From positions 1 to 45,183 of IMG/VR virus record IMGVR_UViG_3300031759_000047: a stretch of 45,183 nt of DNA; one strand, written 5' to 3'. The stretch's first letter is position 1. Every line of letters begins with the position of its first letter. Of the stretch, positions 22,258 to 30,628 are shown piece by piece. Source of the stretch: a virus. Under the pieces are notes generated by a model. It was not told the DNA's origin. It saw nothing but the letters and a program-made list of their open reading frames with translations, and ran no database searches. Both the position numbers and the translations under genes were made by a program.

Positions 22258-23129
22258 GCAGCGACCTGCGCGGCCTGGTGGCGTTCGTCCGGGAACGGGA
22301 AACGATTCGCTTGAAGAGGCACCTCGGAGAGCTCGCGCCCTGGACGGACGACCCGATCCTGGCCAAGTACCGTTTCTGCAACGTGAGGCGCGGAGACGAC
22401 CGAGTCTCGCAATGGCTGCTGAAGAAGTACTACCCGAGGTTTGATCCTCGGGGAGACCTCTGGTTCGCGGCCGCCGTGGCACGCCTGATCAATTGGCCGC
22501 CGACCCTGGCGTGGCTCATGGAGAGGTCCGTGACCTGCGACATGGTCGACGCCTACGATGCCCATGACTTCTCCAGAGAACTCGAGAAGTACCACCATGA
22601 GAACCCCGGCAAGACTTACACCGGGGCATACATGCTCTACGCCGGGGGCAGGCAGGCGCGGTTCAAGGGGATGGCCAAGGCCGACTTCATCGCGCACCAC
22701 CTGCTCGCGGGGCTGACCGTCAGCCGCGACATAATCAGGCTGGCCGTCTCGAGCAGGAGCGTGGAGGCCACCGTGACGGCGCTCCAGCACTCCTTCGGTA
22801 TAAGCTCGTTCATGGCGGGTCAGGTCGCGGCTGACCTGACCTACCTTCCTCTCCAGCTGGGTCAGGCTCGAGATCTCTACACCTGGGCCCCCCGCGGCCC
22901 TGGGTCCTTGCGCGGCCTCAACCGCCTCCACGGTCGGCCGCTGAACAACCAGTGGGACCAGGACCACTTCAACGATGCGTTGAAAAAGGTTAACTGGGCA
23001 ATTGGCCCCGGCTTGGGCCTCACCCTGCACGACGTCCAGAACGTCCTGTGCGAGTGGGACAAGTACGAGAGGGTGCGGCTCGGGCAGGGCGTGCCCCGGT
23101 CGCAGTACAGGCCCGAGACGGCATATTAA
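22254..23129 (+). CDS. HhH protein of the 5-hmdU DNA kinase/aGPT-pyrophosphorylase family
   Basis: 291 aa from GTG at 22254. The family signature KYRFCNVRRGDDRVSQWLL is at 38-56, an all-helical core follows, and a DNA-glycosylase-like helix-hairpin-helix segment FGISSFMAGQVAADLTY covers 181-197, then PRGPGSLRGLNRL at 213-225. These features define the domain found with 5-hmdU DNA kinases and in alpha-glutamyl/putrescinyl-thymine pyrophosphorylases. Those enzymes activate or displace the phosphorylated base adduct in DNA. Here it is encoded separately from the P-loop kinase at 21402. It probably recognises 5-hmdU (or its phosphate) in DNA. Confidence 0.8.
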   Translation: MSSDLRGLVAFVRERETIRLKRHLGELAPWTDDPILAKYRFCNVRRGDDRVSQWLLKKYYPRFDPRGDLWFAAAVARLINWPPTLAWLMERSVTCDMVDAYDAHDFSRELEKYHHENPGKTYTGAYMLYAGGRQARFKGMAKADFIAHHLLAGLTVSRDIIRLAVSSRSVEATVTALQHSFGISSFMAGQVAADLTYLPLQLGQARDLYTWAPRGPGSLRGLNRLHGRPLNNQWDQDHFNDALKKVNWAIGPGLGLTLHDVQNVLCEWDKYERVRLGQGVPRSQYRPETAY

Positions 23130-23151
23130 GCAGCCAGGAGAGGAGAAGAAG

Positions 23152-24168
23152 ATGACCTACGCACTGACGGCCCGCAACCCCAACGAGGCGTTCCCCATGA
23201 CCGTGAGGATGCTGAGGGACCACGGGGTGCGGCTGCCGAGCCGCAACGGCGACTGCCTGGAGTTCCCGGACGTGGTCAGCGTGACCTTCACGCATCCCCT
23301 GGAGCGGGTGCTGACCAATCCGCTGCGCCGGATCAACCCGTTCCTGCACTTCTTCGAGCCTCTGTGGATCCTCGCCGGCCGGCGCGACGTCGGCTTCCTC
23401 GCGCAGTTTGCCAAGAACATGACGAACTACAGCGATGATGGCGAGAATTTTGCCGCGGCCTACGGTCACCGGATCAGGCACGTGCCCTCTTCTTATGAGG
23501 GAGACCCAGACATCGATCAGATTTACGAGGCCGTAGTTCGTCTGAAGGCGGACCCGGATGACCGCCGCGTGGTTCTCATGATCCGACAGCCTCTAGACAT
23601 CGGCTACACCGGCAAAGACGCGGCCTGCAACATCGCGGCCAGCCTGAAGATCCGCGGCGGCCGGCTCAACATGCACGTCATGAACCGCAGCAACGACGCG
23701 GTCTGGGGCGGCCCGGCCGGCGGAACCAACCACCCGCAGTTCACTGTCCTGCTGGAGTTCATGGCCGGGATGATCGGCTGCGAGGTGGGGCGCTACACGA
23801 TCACCACCGACAGCATGCACGCCTACGTCAACCCCCAGTGGGAGAAACTGAGGGACACGCCGGCCTACGCAGACCCCTACCAGTCGGCCTCCCACGACTA
23901 CCGACCGTTCCCCATGATGGAAGAGCCCGTCCTCTTCTGCACGGACCTGACGGCCTTCTTCGAGACGTACGACGACGGCCGTATGCGCCCCTACTCCAGC
24001 GTCTACTTCCGCCGGGTGGTCCTGCCCATGTGGGAGACCTTCCTCTCCTACAAGGCGCGCGACGGCCGGGAGCGCGAGCTCCTGGAGAGGGTGGCGGCCG
24101 CGGACTGGCAGGACGCCGTCAGCCAGTGGTTCGACGGCATCGAGCGCCTCCAGAGGCCCTTCTCGTGA
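23152..24168 (+). CDS. Thymidylate synthase family protein, probable dUMP hydroxymethylase
   Basis: 338 aa; GGAGAGGAGAAGAAG precedes ATG 23152. TS features: the folate/nucleotide region with RRINPFLHFFEPLWILAGR (57-75), GHRIRH, DRRVVLMIRQPLDI (137-150), the catalytic Cys159 in KDAACNIA, HVMNRSNDAVWGG, and TTDSMHAYV. The usual PCH around the nucleophile and the N of the LPFN motif differ (AACN, GGTNHPQF). This fits phage dUMP hydroxymethylases that add a hydroxymethyl instead of a methyl group, making 5-hm-dUMP. Location inside the modification cluster strengthens this over plain thymidylate synthase. Confidence 0.82.
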   Translation: MTYALTARNPNEAFPMTVRMLRDHGVRLPSRNGDCLEFPDVVSVTFTHPLERVLTNPLRRINPFLHFFEPLWILAGRRDVGFLAQFAKNMTNYSDDGENFAAAYGHRIRHVPSSYEGDPDIDQIYEAVVRLKADPDDRRVVLMIRQPLDIGYTGKDAACNIAASLKIRGGRLNMHVMNRSNDAVWGGPAGGTNHPQFTVLLEFMAGMIGCEVGRYTITTDSMHAYVNPQWEKLRDTPAYADPYQSASHDYRPFPMMEEPVLFCTDLTAFFETYDDGRMRPYSSVYFRRVVLPMWETFLSYKARDGRERELLERVAAADWQDAVSQWFDGIERLQRPFS

Positions 24169-24704
24169 GTGTCCTGCGGGCGGTGTCCTGGGCCTACCGC
24201 AAGGCCCGGACGCTGCGCTTTCACACTCACTTCTGCACCCGGCAGGAGACCATCGGCCACCACTCCCACGGCGTGGCGGTCATCGTGTCCCTGGTCTACC
24301 CGGACGCCAGCGCCGACCTGCTCAGGGCCGCGGTCCTGCACGACCTGGGAGAGGGCGAGTGGGGCGACATGCCGGGCCACACCAAGCGCGAGCTCGGCAT
24401 CCGGGAGGCCGTAGCCGTCCTGGAGGAGCGAGAGATGCGCAGGAACGGCGTGGAGATGCCGACGCTGAACGCCGAAGAGCACCGCAGGCTCAAGTTCGCC
24501 GACAACGCCCACGGCGCGCTCTTCTCCATGGAGGAGCTCTCTAGGGGCAACCGGGAGCTCCTGGGGCCCTTCCGCAACTACGTGGAGTGGATGGAGAAAG
24601 AGCCGATGCACCTGCTAGGCGAGCAGGAGCTCTTCGAGATGATCAGGCGACGGTTCTTCAGGCATTCTACCGAAGGTGTGAGAGATGAAGTCTTCGAGTT
24701 CTGA
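24165..24704 (+). CDS. HD-domain 5'-deoxynucleotidase (YfbR-like)
   Basis: 179 aa from GTG at 24165 (GTGA overlap with the hydroxymethylase stop). HD residues are in ETIGHHSHGVAVIVSLVYPD (His35 region) and RAAVLHDLGEGEWGDMPGHT (His59-Asp60, Glu63), with a later Asp in LKFADNAHG. YfbR-type enzymes remove the 5' phosphate from dNMPs. Coupled to the hydroxymethylase, it may hydrolyse dTMP and so keep thymine out of phage DNA, as dTMPases do in other 5-hmdU phages. Substrate is inferred. Confidence 0.8.
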   Translation: MSVLRAVSWAYRKARTLRFHTHFCTRQETIGHHSHGVAVIVSLVYPDASADLLRAAVLHDLGEGEWGDMPGHTKRELGIREAVAVLEEREMRRNGVEMPTLNAEEHRRLKFADNAHGALFSMEELSRGNRELLGPFRNYVEWMEKEPMHLLGEQELFEMIRRRFFRHSTEGVRDEVFEF

Positions 24705-24945
24705 GGCGGACAAGCGCCAGGTCGGCGGCGGCCATTACAAGGACGTCCCCGAGCACCTCCAGCACTGGAACGTGGTCGCGGCCCTGGGCTGGGATTATTT
24801 CATCGGCACGGCCACCAAGTACATCTGGCGGGCCGGCAAGAAGGACGACCCCGTCCAGGAGCTCGAGAAAGCGGTGCACTACCTCCAGAAGAAGATCGAG
24901 CTCCTCAGGGCCGAGCGCGCGGCCGCGGAGAAGCAAGTTGGCTGA
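24685..24945 (+). CDS. DUF3310 (SaV-like) protein
   Basis: 86 aa. The family pattern is clear: GGGHYKD, then HWNVVAALGWDYFIGTATKY (and IWRAGKKDDP), then ELEKAVHYLQKKIELL. DUF3310 proteins are common next to phage replication genes, with unknown function. It overlaps the HD gene by 20 bases and the polymerase by 8. Confidence 0.85.
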   Translation: MKSSSSEADKRQVGGGHYKDVPEHLQHWNVVAALGWDYFIGTATKYIWRAGKKDDPVQELEKAVHYLQKKIELLRAERAAAEKQVG

Positions 24946-26884
24946 CGGAGAGGTCGCCTTTTTAGACACGGAGAGCTACGCCAACGCGGCGCTCTTCATG
25001 TGCCAGACCGAGGGCGGCCGCCTGTTCAAGGCCTGGGTGGAGGGCCCGAACGGTCCGGCGGCGGACTACGTCCGGGCGGTCATGGCCTCGGGCTACACGT
25101 TCGTGACCTTCAACGGCATCAACTACGACATGCCGGTGGTCAGCGCCATGATCGACGGCCGGGGCCCGCACGAGATCAAGCACCTCTCCAACCGCATCAT
25201 CGAGGGCGGCCTGATGCCCTGGGAGGCCGCCGACGAGTTTCGCCTGCCGCCAAACCTGGCGGGCGTGGACCACATCGACCTCATCGGGGTCAGGCCGCCC
25301 AACGCCGGCCTCAAGATGGCCGCGGCCCGGATGGGCTCCCCGCACCTGGAGGAGAACCCTATCGACCACCGCTCGGAAATCGCCCCGGCGCAGTACCCCG
25401 GCGCCGAGCGGTACTGCATGAGCGACCTCCGCAACACCCGGATGCTGTTCGGCCGCTGCGAGCAGCCGCTCCTGCTGCGCTGCCAGATGAGCCGCGAGTA
25501 CGGCGTGGACCTGCGGAGCAAGAGCGACGCCCAGGTCGCCGAGCAGGTGTTCGTCAAGAAACTGGGCCTCAAGAGGAAGTGGGGCGAGAACGCCCGCATA
25601 CCTCCGGTGGTGCGCTACCGCGCGCCGGCCTGGGCCCAAAGTTTCCAGAGCCCGGGCCTGCGCGCGCTGGTGGCGCGGCTGGAGGACACGATCTTCCACG
25701 TCCACCAGGGCAGCGGCCACGTGGCCATGCCCTCCTGGCTGGAGGCGGCCTCCCCGGAGTCGCGCCTGACCTCCCGGACCGGCGTCTTCCAGATGGGCGT
25801 GGGCGGCCTGCACAGCACCCACGACAAGAAGGTCTGCCACGTCGCCGGGCCGGACTGGCGCGTCACGGACGTGGACTGGGACTCCTACTACCCCACGCTG
25901 ATCGTCAACGCCGACCCCGAGATACTGCCGCCCCACCTGGGCGAGGCGTTCATCACCGAGTACGACAACATTCGGCGCATCCGCCTGGAGGCCAAGCGGG
26001 TCAAGGACGTCTCCAAGGCCGACAGCCTGCGCATCGCGGTCAACGGCACCTTCGGCAAGCTGATGTCGCGCTGGTCGCCGCTGTACGCCCCGGGCCTGGG
26101 CCTGTACACTACCCTGACCGGGCAGCTGGGGCTGCTGGGCGCGGTCTACGAGGTCCTGGAGCCCGCCGGCTGCTCCATACTGAGCGCCAACACCGACGGC
26201 ATCGTCATCGGGCACCCGGCGGGGGTGGACGCCGCGGCGCTGATGGCGGAGTACGCCGCGGTCATGAGCGAGGGCGGCCGCGCGCCCTACGGCGTGGAGG
26301 CCACCTCCTACCGCACCATCGCGATGAAGGACGTCAACAACTACATCGCGGTCAAGGCCAAGGATCGCTCGGTCAAGGCCAAGGGGCTGTACGCCCCGCT
26401 GGACAAGATGATGAAGAACCCCACCCTGCCGGTCTGCTCGGAGGCGGTGGGCAAGTGGCTGGCCCACGGCGTCCCCTTCGAGAGGACGCTGGCCGAGGCC
26501 CACCAGCGGCGCTACCTGCCCGACTGGCTGGCCGCGCGGCGCGTCAACGGCGGGGGCGTCCAGGGAGAGAAGACGGTGGGCAGCCTGGTCCGCTGGTACT
26601 TATCAACCGACCCCGGACTTCCGCCCTTGACTTATGCGCTGAATGGCAATAGAGTACCCAAGACCGAGGGCGTCAGGGCCTGCATGATCTTCGATCCTGC
26701 GGCCCCGTTGCCGGCGGACCTAGACACTCTAGCATATAACAAGGAATGCATCAGGATAGCCAAGGACCTGGGCTGCTCCCAGTACCTGTCAGAGGAACAG
26801 CTGGTACTCGTCGCGCCGCCCCCGAAGGCCGGCCGCAAGAGGAAGGCCGTCACCGAGTCCCCAGAGAAGGAAGCGTCAGCATGA
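24938..26884 (+). CDS. B-family DNA polymerase with 3'-5' exonuclease
   Basis: 648 aa from TTG at 24938. Exonuclease motifs are AFLDTES (Asp and Glu near residues 9-11), FVTFNGINYDMPVV (~65-78) and YCMSDLRNT (~160). Polymerase motifs are A, DVDWDSYYPTLIVN (~310), B, RIAVNGTFGKL (~365), and C, SANTDGIVI with the DTD-type pair (~417). The order and spacing are those of a compact family B enzyme, shorter than cellular members. It replicates the phage genome, and its nucleotide pocket must accept 5-hm-dUTP if the modification model is right. The C-terminus is Lys/Glu-rich. Confidence 0.85.
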   Translation: MADGEVAFLDTESYANAALFMCQTEGGRLFKAWVEGPNGPAADYVRAVMASGYTFVTFNGINYDMPVVSAMIDGRGPHEIKHLSNRIIEGGLMPWEAADEFRLPPNLAGVDHIDLIGVRPPNAGLKMAAARMGSPHLEENPIDHRSEIAPAQYPGAERYCMSDLRNTRMLFGRCEQPLLLRCQMSREYGVDLRSKSDAQVAEQVFVKKLGLKRKWGENARIPPVVRYRAPAWAQSFQSPGLRALVARLEDTIFHVHQGSGHVAMPSWLEAASPESRLTSRTGVFQMGVGGLHSTHDKKVCHVAGPDWRVTDVDWDSYYPTLIVNADPEILPPHLGEAFITEYDNIRRIRLEAKRVKDVSKADSLRIAVNGTFGKLMSRWSPLYAPGLGLYTTLTGQLGLLGAVYEVLEPAGCSILSANTDGIVIGHPAGVDAAALMAEYAAVMSEGGRAPYGVEATSYRTIAMKDVNNYIAVKAKDRSVKAKGLYAPLDKMMKNPTLPVCSEAVGKWLAHGVPFERTLAEAHQRRYLPDWLAARRVNGGGVQGEKTVGSLVRWYLSTDPGLPPLTYALNGNRVPKTEGVRACMIFDPAAPLPADLDTLAYNKECIRIAKDLGCSQYLSEEQLVLVAPPPKAGRKRKAVTESPEKEASA

Positions 26885-27243
26885 AGGAATCAACGTCTCC
26901 CGCCCAGGCCGGCGCGAGCCTCGCCGAGGGACCCCGCGTGTGGGTGGTCTACGCCGACCGGCGCAAGGACATGACCACCGCCGAGAAGTACGGCCAGCTG
27001 ACAGACATGTTCACCGGCCGGGTGGACTACTCCCGCGCCGTGGAGCACGCCCGCAAGATGCTGGCGCGCTACAAGCAGGGCGACCACATCCTGATCGTCG
27101 GCGACCCCGCGCTGTGCGGCATCGCCATGACGGTGGCCCTGGAGTACGCCCCGGTGGACGAGCAGGTGCTCTCCATCCTGCGCTGGGATCGCGACGAGCT
27201 GGAGTACCGGCCCGAGGTGTTCGACTTCAGCGACGACAACTAG
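26881..27243 (+). CDS. Hypothetical alpha/beta protein, 120 aa
   Basis: ATG at 26881 overlaps the polymerase stop (ATGA). A strand PRVWVVYADRRKDM is followed by helices (YSRAVEHARKMLARYKQG), then DHILIVGDPALCGIAMTVAL and a strand LSILRWDRDELEY, ending in acidic DFSDDN. It reads as a small Rossmann-like fold, and homologues near phage replication genes are common. Function unknown. Confidence 0.65.
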   Translation: MKESTSPAQAGASLAEGPRVWVVYADRRKDMTTAEKYGQLTDMFTGRVDYSRAVEHARKMLARYKQGDHILIVGDPALCGIAMTVALEYAPVDEQVLSILRWDRDELEYRPEVFDFSDDN

Positions 27244-27254
27244 GAGCACATAGC

Positions 27255-28016
27255 ATGTCAGACTGGCAGGACAGTCTTACTCGCGGCAGGCAGAAGACGC
27301 CGCCGCGCATCGGCATCTACGGGGGCCATGGCATCGGCAAGAGCACGCTGGCCAACAGGTTCCCTAACCCCATCTTCATGAGCACCGAGGACGGCCTGGA
27401 CGCCATCGACCTCAACGCGGCCTTCCCCCGGGCGAGGACCTACGAGGACGTCCTCCAGAGCCTGGGCAAGCTGGCCAAGGAGCCACACGACTTCAAGACC
27501 GCGGTCCTGGACACCGCGGACTGGCTGGTGGAGCCCCTCATCACCCGCTATATCGAGGGTAAGCACGAGCCGAAGGACCTGGCCTACGGCAGGGGGGCGG
27601 TCCTGATCGCCGAGGAGTTCCGCAACGTGCTCACGGGCTTCGACGCCCTGCGCCGGAAGCGTGGGATGAACATCGTCATCATCGCCCACGCCGAGATCAG
27701 GCGGTTCGAGAACCCCATGACCGAGCCCTACGACACCTACCGCCCCAAGCTCCCGGTGCGCTGCAACGCGCTCCTCCAGGAGTGGCTCGACGTCCTGGCC
27801 TTCGCCTCGTTCAAGGTCATCGTCAAGAACACAGACGTGGGCTTCAACAACAAGGTCCGCCGCGGCGTGGGCACCGGAGACCGCCTCCTCCACCTGGTGG
27901 AGACGCCCGCCTACGTGGCCAAGAACCGCTACGATTTCGAGGACTCAGAGGTCGAGATGGCCTTCGAGAACCTCATCAAGTTCATCCCCATCGTGGGGCT
28001 GGAGAGCGCCCAGTAG
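27255..28016 (+). CDS. RecA-like ATPase (AAA_24/Sak4-like)
   Basis: 253 aa. Walker A GIYGGHGIGKSTLANRFP (G23-S30), Walker B-like FKTAVLDTADWL (~95-106), NIVIIAHAEIRRFENP (a sensor region), and a C-terminal ENLIKFIP. The architecture and size match phage AAA_24 ATPases including Sak4-type single-strand annealing/recombination proteins. It is followed by an SSB-like and a RecB-like nuclease gene, the usual recombination module. It would bind ssDNA with ATP. Confidence 0.8.
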   Translation: MSDWQDSLTRGRQKTPPRIGIYGGHGIGKSTLANRFPNPIFMSTEDGLDAIDLNAAFPRARTYEDVLQSLGKLAKEPHDFKTAVLDTADWLVEPLITRYIEGKHEPKDLAYGRGAVLIAEEFRNVLTGFDALRRKRGMNIVIIAHAEIRRFENPMTEPYDTYRPKLPVRCNALLQEWLDVLAFASFKVIVKNTDVGFNNKVRRGVGTGDRLLHLVETPAYVAKNRYDFEDSEVEMAFENLIKFIPIVGLESAQ

Positions 28017-28041
28017 GGCAGAGGCAAGGAGCATAGCAGAG

Positions 28042-28275
28042 ATGAAAACCGCAAGCACCATTAGCATCGACCTCGGGGGTCTCCAGCAGGACCACCGGAA
28101 GGCCAAGGCGGCCCTGGCGGCCGCCCAGGCGACCTGGACCGCGGCGGCCCGCAAGGTCGAGCTGGCCTGTGCGGCCGCCGACCGCGCTAGGGCGAAGGTC
28201 GACGAGCAGAAGAGCAACGTCGAGAAGGCGCGCGTCGCCATGCTCGAGGGCGCCCGCACCGCGGCCAACAACTAG
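28042..28275 (+). CDS. Small coiled-coil protein, 77 aa
   Basis: Almost entirely one Ala/Lys/Glu-rich helix: HRKAKAALAAAQATWTAAAR, KVELACAAADRARAK, KSNVEKARVAML, with heptad-like spacing. ATG at 28042; the spacer contains AAGGAG. It sits inside the recombination module and could be a structural or regulatory partner. Function unknown. Confidence 0.6.
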   Translation: MKTASTISIDLGGLQQDHRKAKAALAAAQATWTAAARKVELACAAADRARAKVDEQKSNVEKARVAMLEGARTAANN

Positions 28276-28328
28276 GGCCGCGGACAGCAGACTACCAACC
28301 CCAAACCGTCAAGTAGAGGAATAGGCAG

Positions 28329-28862
28329 ATGAGCAAGTTCGGCTTCGACCCGGCGGAGTACGCCGACCCGGTCAACAACTTCAATCCGGTGCCCCCGGGC
28401 GACTACATCCTCAAGGCCCTGGAGGCCGAGGAGATGAGCACCCGGGCCGGCGACGGCCAGTACATCAAGGTGAAGTTCGAGGTGTCGCGCGGCGAGCTCA
28501 AGGGCCGCAAGATCTTCATGAACTTCAACGTGGTCAACCCCAACGAGACCGCCCAGCGCATCGGCCGCGAGCAGCTGGCGGCCTGGGCCCGGGCCTGCGG
28601 CAAGCCCAAGGCTAACGACACCGACCAGCTCCTAGAGGTCGAGTTCCAGGCCAAGGTCGGCATCGAGAAAGGCAAGGGCGAGTACCTCGGACGGGACAAC
28701 AACCGCATTAACGAGTTCGTGCCCAAGGAGGGCGTCCAGGCTCCGGCGCAGACCACGGCCAAGGAGGGTACCCAGGCCCCCTCGACCAAGGCCGCTGACA
28801 AGACCCCGCCGGCCGGCAAGTCCCAGCAGGCCGCGGCCACCAAGAACCCCTGGGACGACTAG
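28329..28862 (+). CDS. DUF669-type single-strand DNA-binding protein (probable)
   Basis: 177 aa. The core has VPPGDYILKALEAEEMSTRA, GQYIKVKFEVSRGELKGRKI and FMNFNVVNPNETAQRIGREQ, as in DUF669 phage proteins considered SSB-like. After ~residue 135 comes a disordered Thr/Ala/Lys/Pro tail ending in PWDD, like the acidic tip by which SSBs recruit partners. Position between the Sak4-like ATPase and RecB-like nuclease supports an ssDNA-binding role in recombination. Confidence 0.75.
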   Translation: MSKFGFDPAEYADPVNNFNPVPPGDYILKALEAEEMSTRAGDGQYIKVKFEVSRGELKGRKIFMNFNVVNPNETAQRIGREQLAAWARACGKPKANDTDQLLEVEFQAKVGIEKGKGEYLGRDNNRINEFVPKEGVQAPAQTTAKEGTQAPSTKAADKTPPAGKSQQAAATKNPWDD

Positions 28863-28870
28863 GGCCGCCC

Positions 28871-29749
28871 GTGGCGACCATCCCCTACCGGGTGGAGGAC
28901 CAGCTGTCGGACCTCATCTACGAGGCCCGGCAGCGAGAGGAGGCGGCGAAGCGCAGCCGGCGGGGCATCAGCCTCGCCCGGCTGGGCTCCTCCACCATCG
29001 GCCACCCCTGCGTGAGGTACGTCTACCTGGACTGGCGGGCCCACGCCCGCGCGCCCCAGGTGGACGGCCGTGTCCAGGCCATCTTCGACACCGGCCACTT
29101 GCTGGAGGCCCGGACGCTGGACGACCTCGGCCGCGCCGGCCTGGAGGTCTGGGCAGTCGACGCCAAGATCGGCAAGCAGTTCGAGTGGTTGGACGAAACG
29201 GGGCACTTCGTCTGCAAGCCCGACGGCGTGGTCAAGGGCCTGCCCTGGGACCCCAAGACCCCGCACAGCCTCGAGATCAAGAGCCACAACCTGAAGAACT
29301 TCGGGGCCATCGCCAAGGAGCAGAGCCTGGCCAAGGCCAACCAGGGTCACTACGTCCAGTGCCAGTCTGGCATGTGGCTGAGCGGCCTGGGGAAGTGCCT
29401 CTACGTCGCGCGCTGCAAGAACGACGAGCGGTACTATTTCGAGACCGTGGTGCGCAACGACAAAGCCATCGCCTGGATCGCCGATCGAGTGGGGAGCCTC
29501 TACCGCACCGAGGTGACCCCGGCGGGCATCAGCGCGGACGCCAGCGCCTTCCTGTGCACGGCCTACGGCGGCTGCGACCAGCGCGGCCCCTGCCTGGGCG
29601 GCCAGCCGCTCAAGAATTGCCGCACCTGCCAGAAGTGCGAGCCGGGGCCCGAGGGCAGCTGGCTGTGCGGCCTCTGGGAGAAGAGCCTGACCTGGGACGA
29701 GCAGCGGGCGGCCTGCGAAGAGTACAGGCCGCACACAGTGGGGAAGTAG
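28871..29749 (+). CDS. RecB/Cas4-like PD-(D/E)XK exonuclease, possible Fe-S cluster
   Basis: 292 aa from GTG at 28871. An early Cys in STIGHPCVRYVYLDW (~42) is followed by FDTGHLLEARTLDDL, FVCKPDGVV with the core Asp (~116), SLEIKSH with Glu and Lys (~134-136), and QGHYVQCQSGMWLSG. The C-terminus has a cysteine cluster, YGGCDQRGPC and CRTCQKC, then WLCG. An early Cys plus three or more late Cys near a RecB nuclease core suggests a 4Fe-4S cluster, as in Cas4 and AddB. Expected role is end resection for recombination. Confidence 0.75.
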   Translation: MATIPYRVEDQLSDLIYEARQREEAAKRSRRGISLARLGSSTIGHPCVRYVYLDWRAHARAPQVDGRVQAIFDTGHLLEARTLDDLGRAGLEVWAVDAKIGKQFEWLDETGHFVCKPDGVVKGLPWDPKTPHSLEIKSHNLKNFGAIAKEQSLAKANQGHYVQCQSGMWLSGLGKCLYVARCKNDERYYFETVVRNDKAIAWIADRVGSLYRTEVTPAGISADASAFLCTAYGGCDQRGPCLGGQPLKNCRTCQKCEPGPEGSWLCGLWEKSLTWDEQRAACEEYRPHTVGK

Positions 29750-29750
29750 C

Positions 29751-30143
29751 ATGAAGGAATACTTGGATCAGTGGACCCTCGGGCAATTGATCGACGCCCT
29801 GGAGGCCGTCGGCGACAAGGCGAACGCCTGCCGCTTTGACTTCTGCCACGCCGTTCCCGGAAAGCTCGACAGCTATCGGGGATACTACGAGGACCTGGCG
29901 CTGGGCTGGGAACCGCAGACAAATTATCCAGAGCCGACCGTGGCGCACGTTCTGGACACTCTGAAGAAGCAGATCGGAACCACCGTTCACGGCTACAAGG
30001 GGGGTGACTACGTCGTCTCGCGCGATCAGACAGTCTATGTGGCCAACTACGGAGAGACTGGCTCCACCGGCATCGTCGGAGTCGACAGCACCTATACGAC
30101 CGTCATCCGAACGGTCTGCACAAACCCGGCACCCGACCGATGA
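29751..30143 (+). CDS. Hypothetical phage protein, 130 aa
   Basis: ATG at 29751 directly follows the nuclease stop. Starts EYLDQWTLGQLIDALEAVGD, then YRGYYEDLALGWEPQTNYPE, HVLDTLKKQIGTTVHGYKGG, and a final strand-rich part with DQTVYVANYGE. GC content is somewhat lower than in its neighbours. The stop overlaps the UDG-like gene start (ATGA). The type is common in phages, with unknown function. Confidence 0.65.
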   Translation: MKEYLDQWTLGQLIDALEAVGDKANACRFDFCHAVPGKLDSYRGYYEDLALGWEPQTNYPEPTVAHVLDTLKKQIGTTVHGYKGGDYVVSRDQTVYVANYGETGSTGIVGVDSTYTTVIRTVCTNPAPDR

Positions 30144-30628
30144 TACCGGACGGCCGCGCCGTGATCATCGGCATGAACAACGAGGACGGCGGGGAGGCGC
30201 TCGCGCTGCACCCCGCCACGCGCGCCGGGGCCCGATTGCTGAAGTTCTCCGGGATGACCCGCGACGAGATGATAGCGGGCTTCCAGCGAGTCAACCTCCT
30301 GTACGCCCAGTCCTGGGTCATGACGGAGGCCCGCCGCGCCGCCGACCGGCTGATGGAGCACCTGGGCGGCCGCACCTGCGTGGTGCTGGGCCGAGACGCG
30401 TGGCGCGCGCTGGGGCTCCCCCACCAGGCCAGGTTCTGGGAGCGGCACACGCACCGCTTTGTGGCCGGCTTCCCGCCGGCCGAGACCGAGGCGTGCTTCT
30501 ACTCCATCCCGCACCCCTCGGGGCTGAACCACTACTACAACCGCAGAGACAACCAGAAGAAGGCCGCAGAGGTGCTCTACGACGCCCTGCGCCGCAGCAA
30601 GGAGAAGTCAGTTGTCAGCCACGCCTAG
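30140..30628 (+). CDS. Uracil-DNA glycosylase superfamily protein (Mug-like)
   Basis: 162 aa. The N-terminus AVIIGMNNEDGG fits UDG motif A (GxN at 11-13), followed by LHPATRAGARLLKFSGMT, like the HPANRFWK segment of Mug. Near residues 124-131 HPSGLNHYYN fits UDG motif B. The middle has GGRTCVVLGRDAWRALGL. UDG enzymes remove uracil or other bases from DNA. In a phage suspected of making 5-hmdU DNA it may process an unusual base or degrade host DNA, but it may equally be an inactive homologue. Identification rests on these motifs only. Confidence 0.6.
   Translation: MIPDGRAVIIGMNNEDGGEALALHPATRAGARLLKFSGMTRDEMIAGFQRVNLLYAQSWVMTEARRAADRLMEHLGGRTCVVLGRDAWRALGLPHQARFWERHTHRFVAGFPPAETEACFYSIPHPSGLNHYYNRRDNQKKAAEVLYDALRRSKEKSVVSHA

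Noticed and set aside
24962-26503. 513-codon minus-strand frame opposite the DNA polymerase
   Set aside because: Polymerase A, B, C and exonuclease motifs are on the plus strand; this is a shadow.
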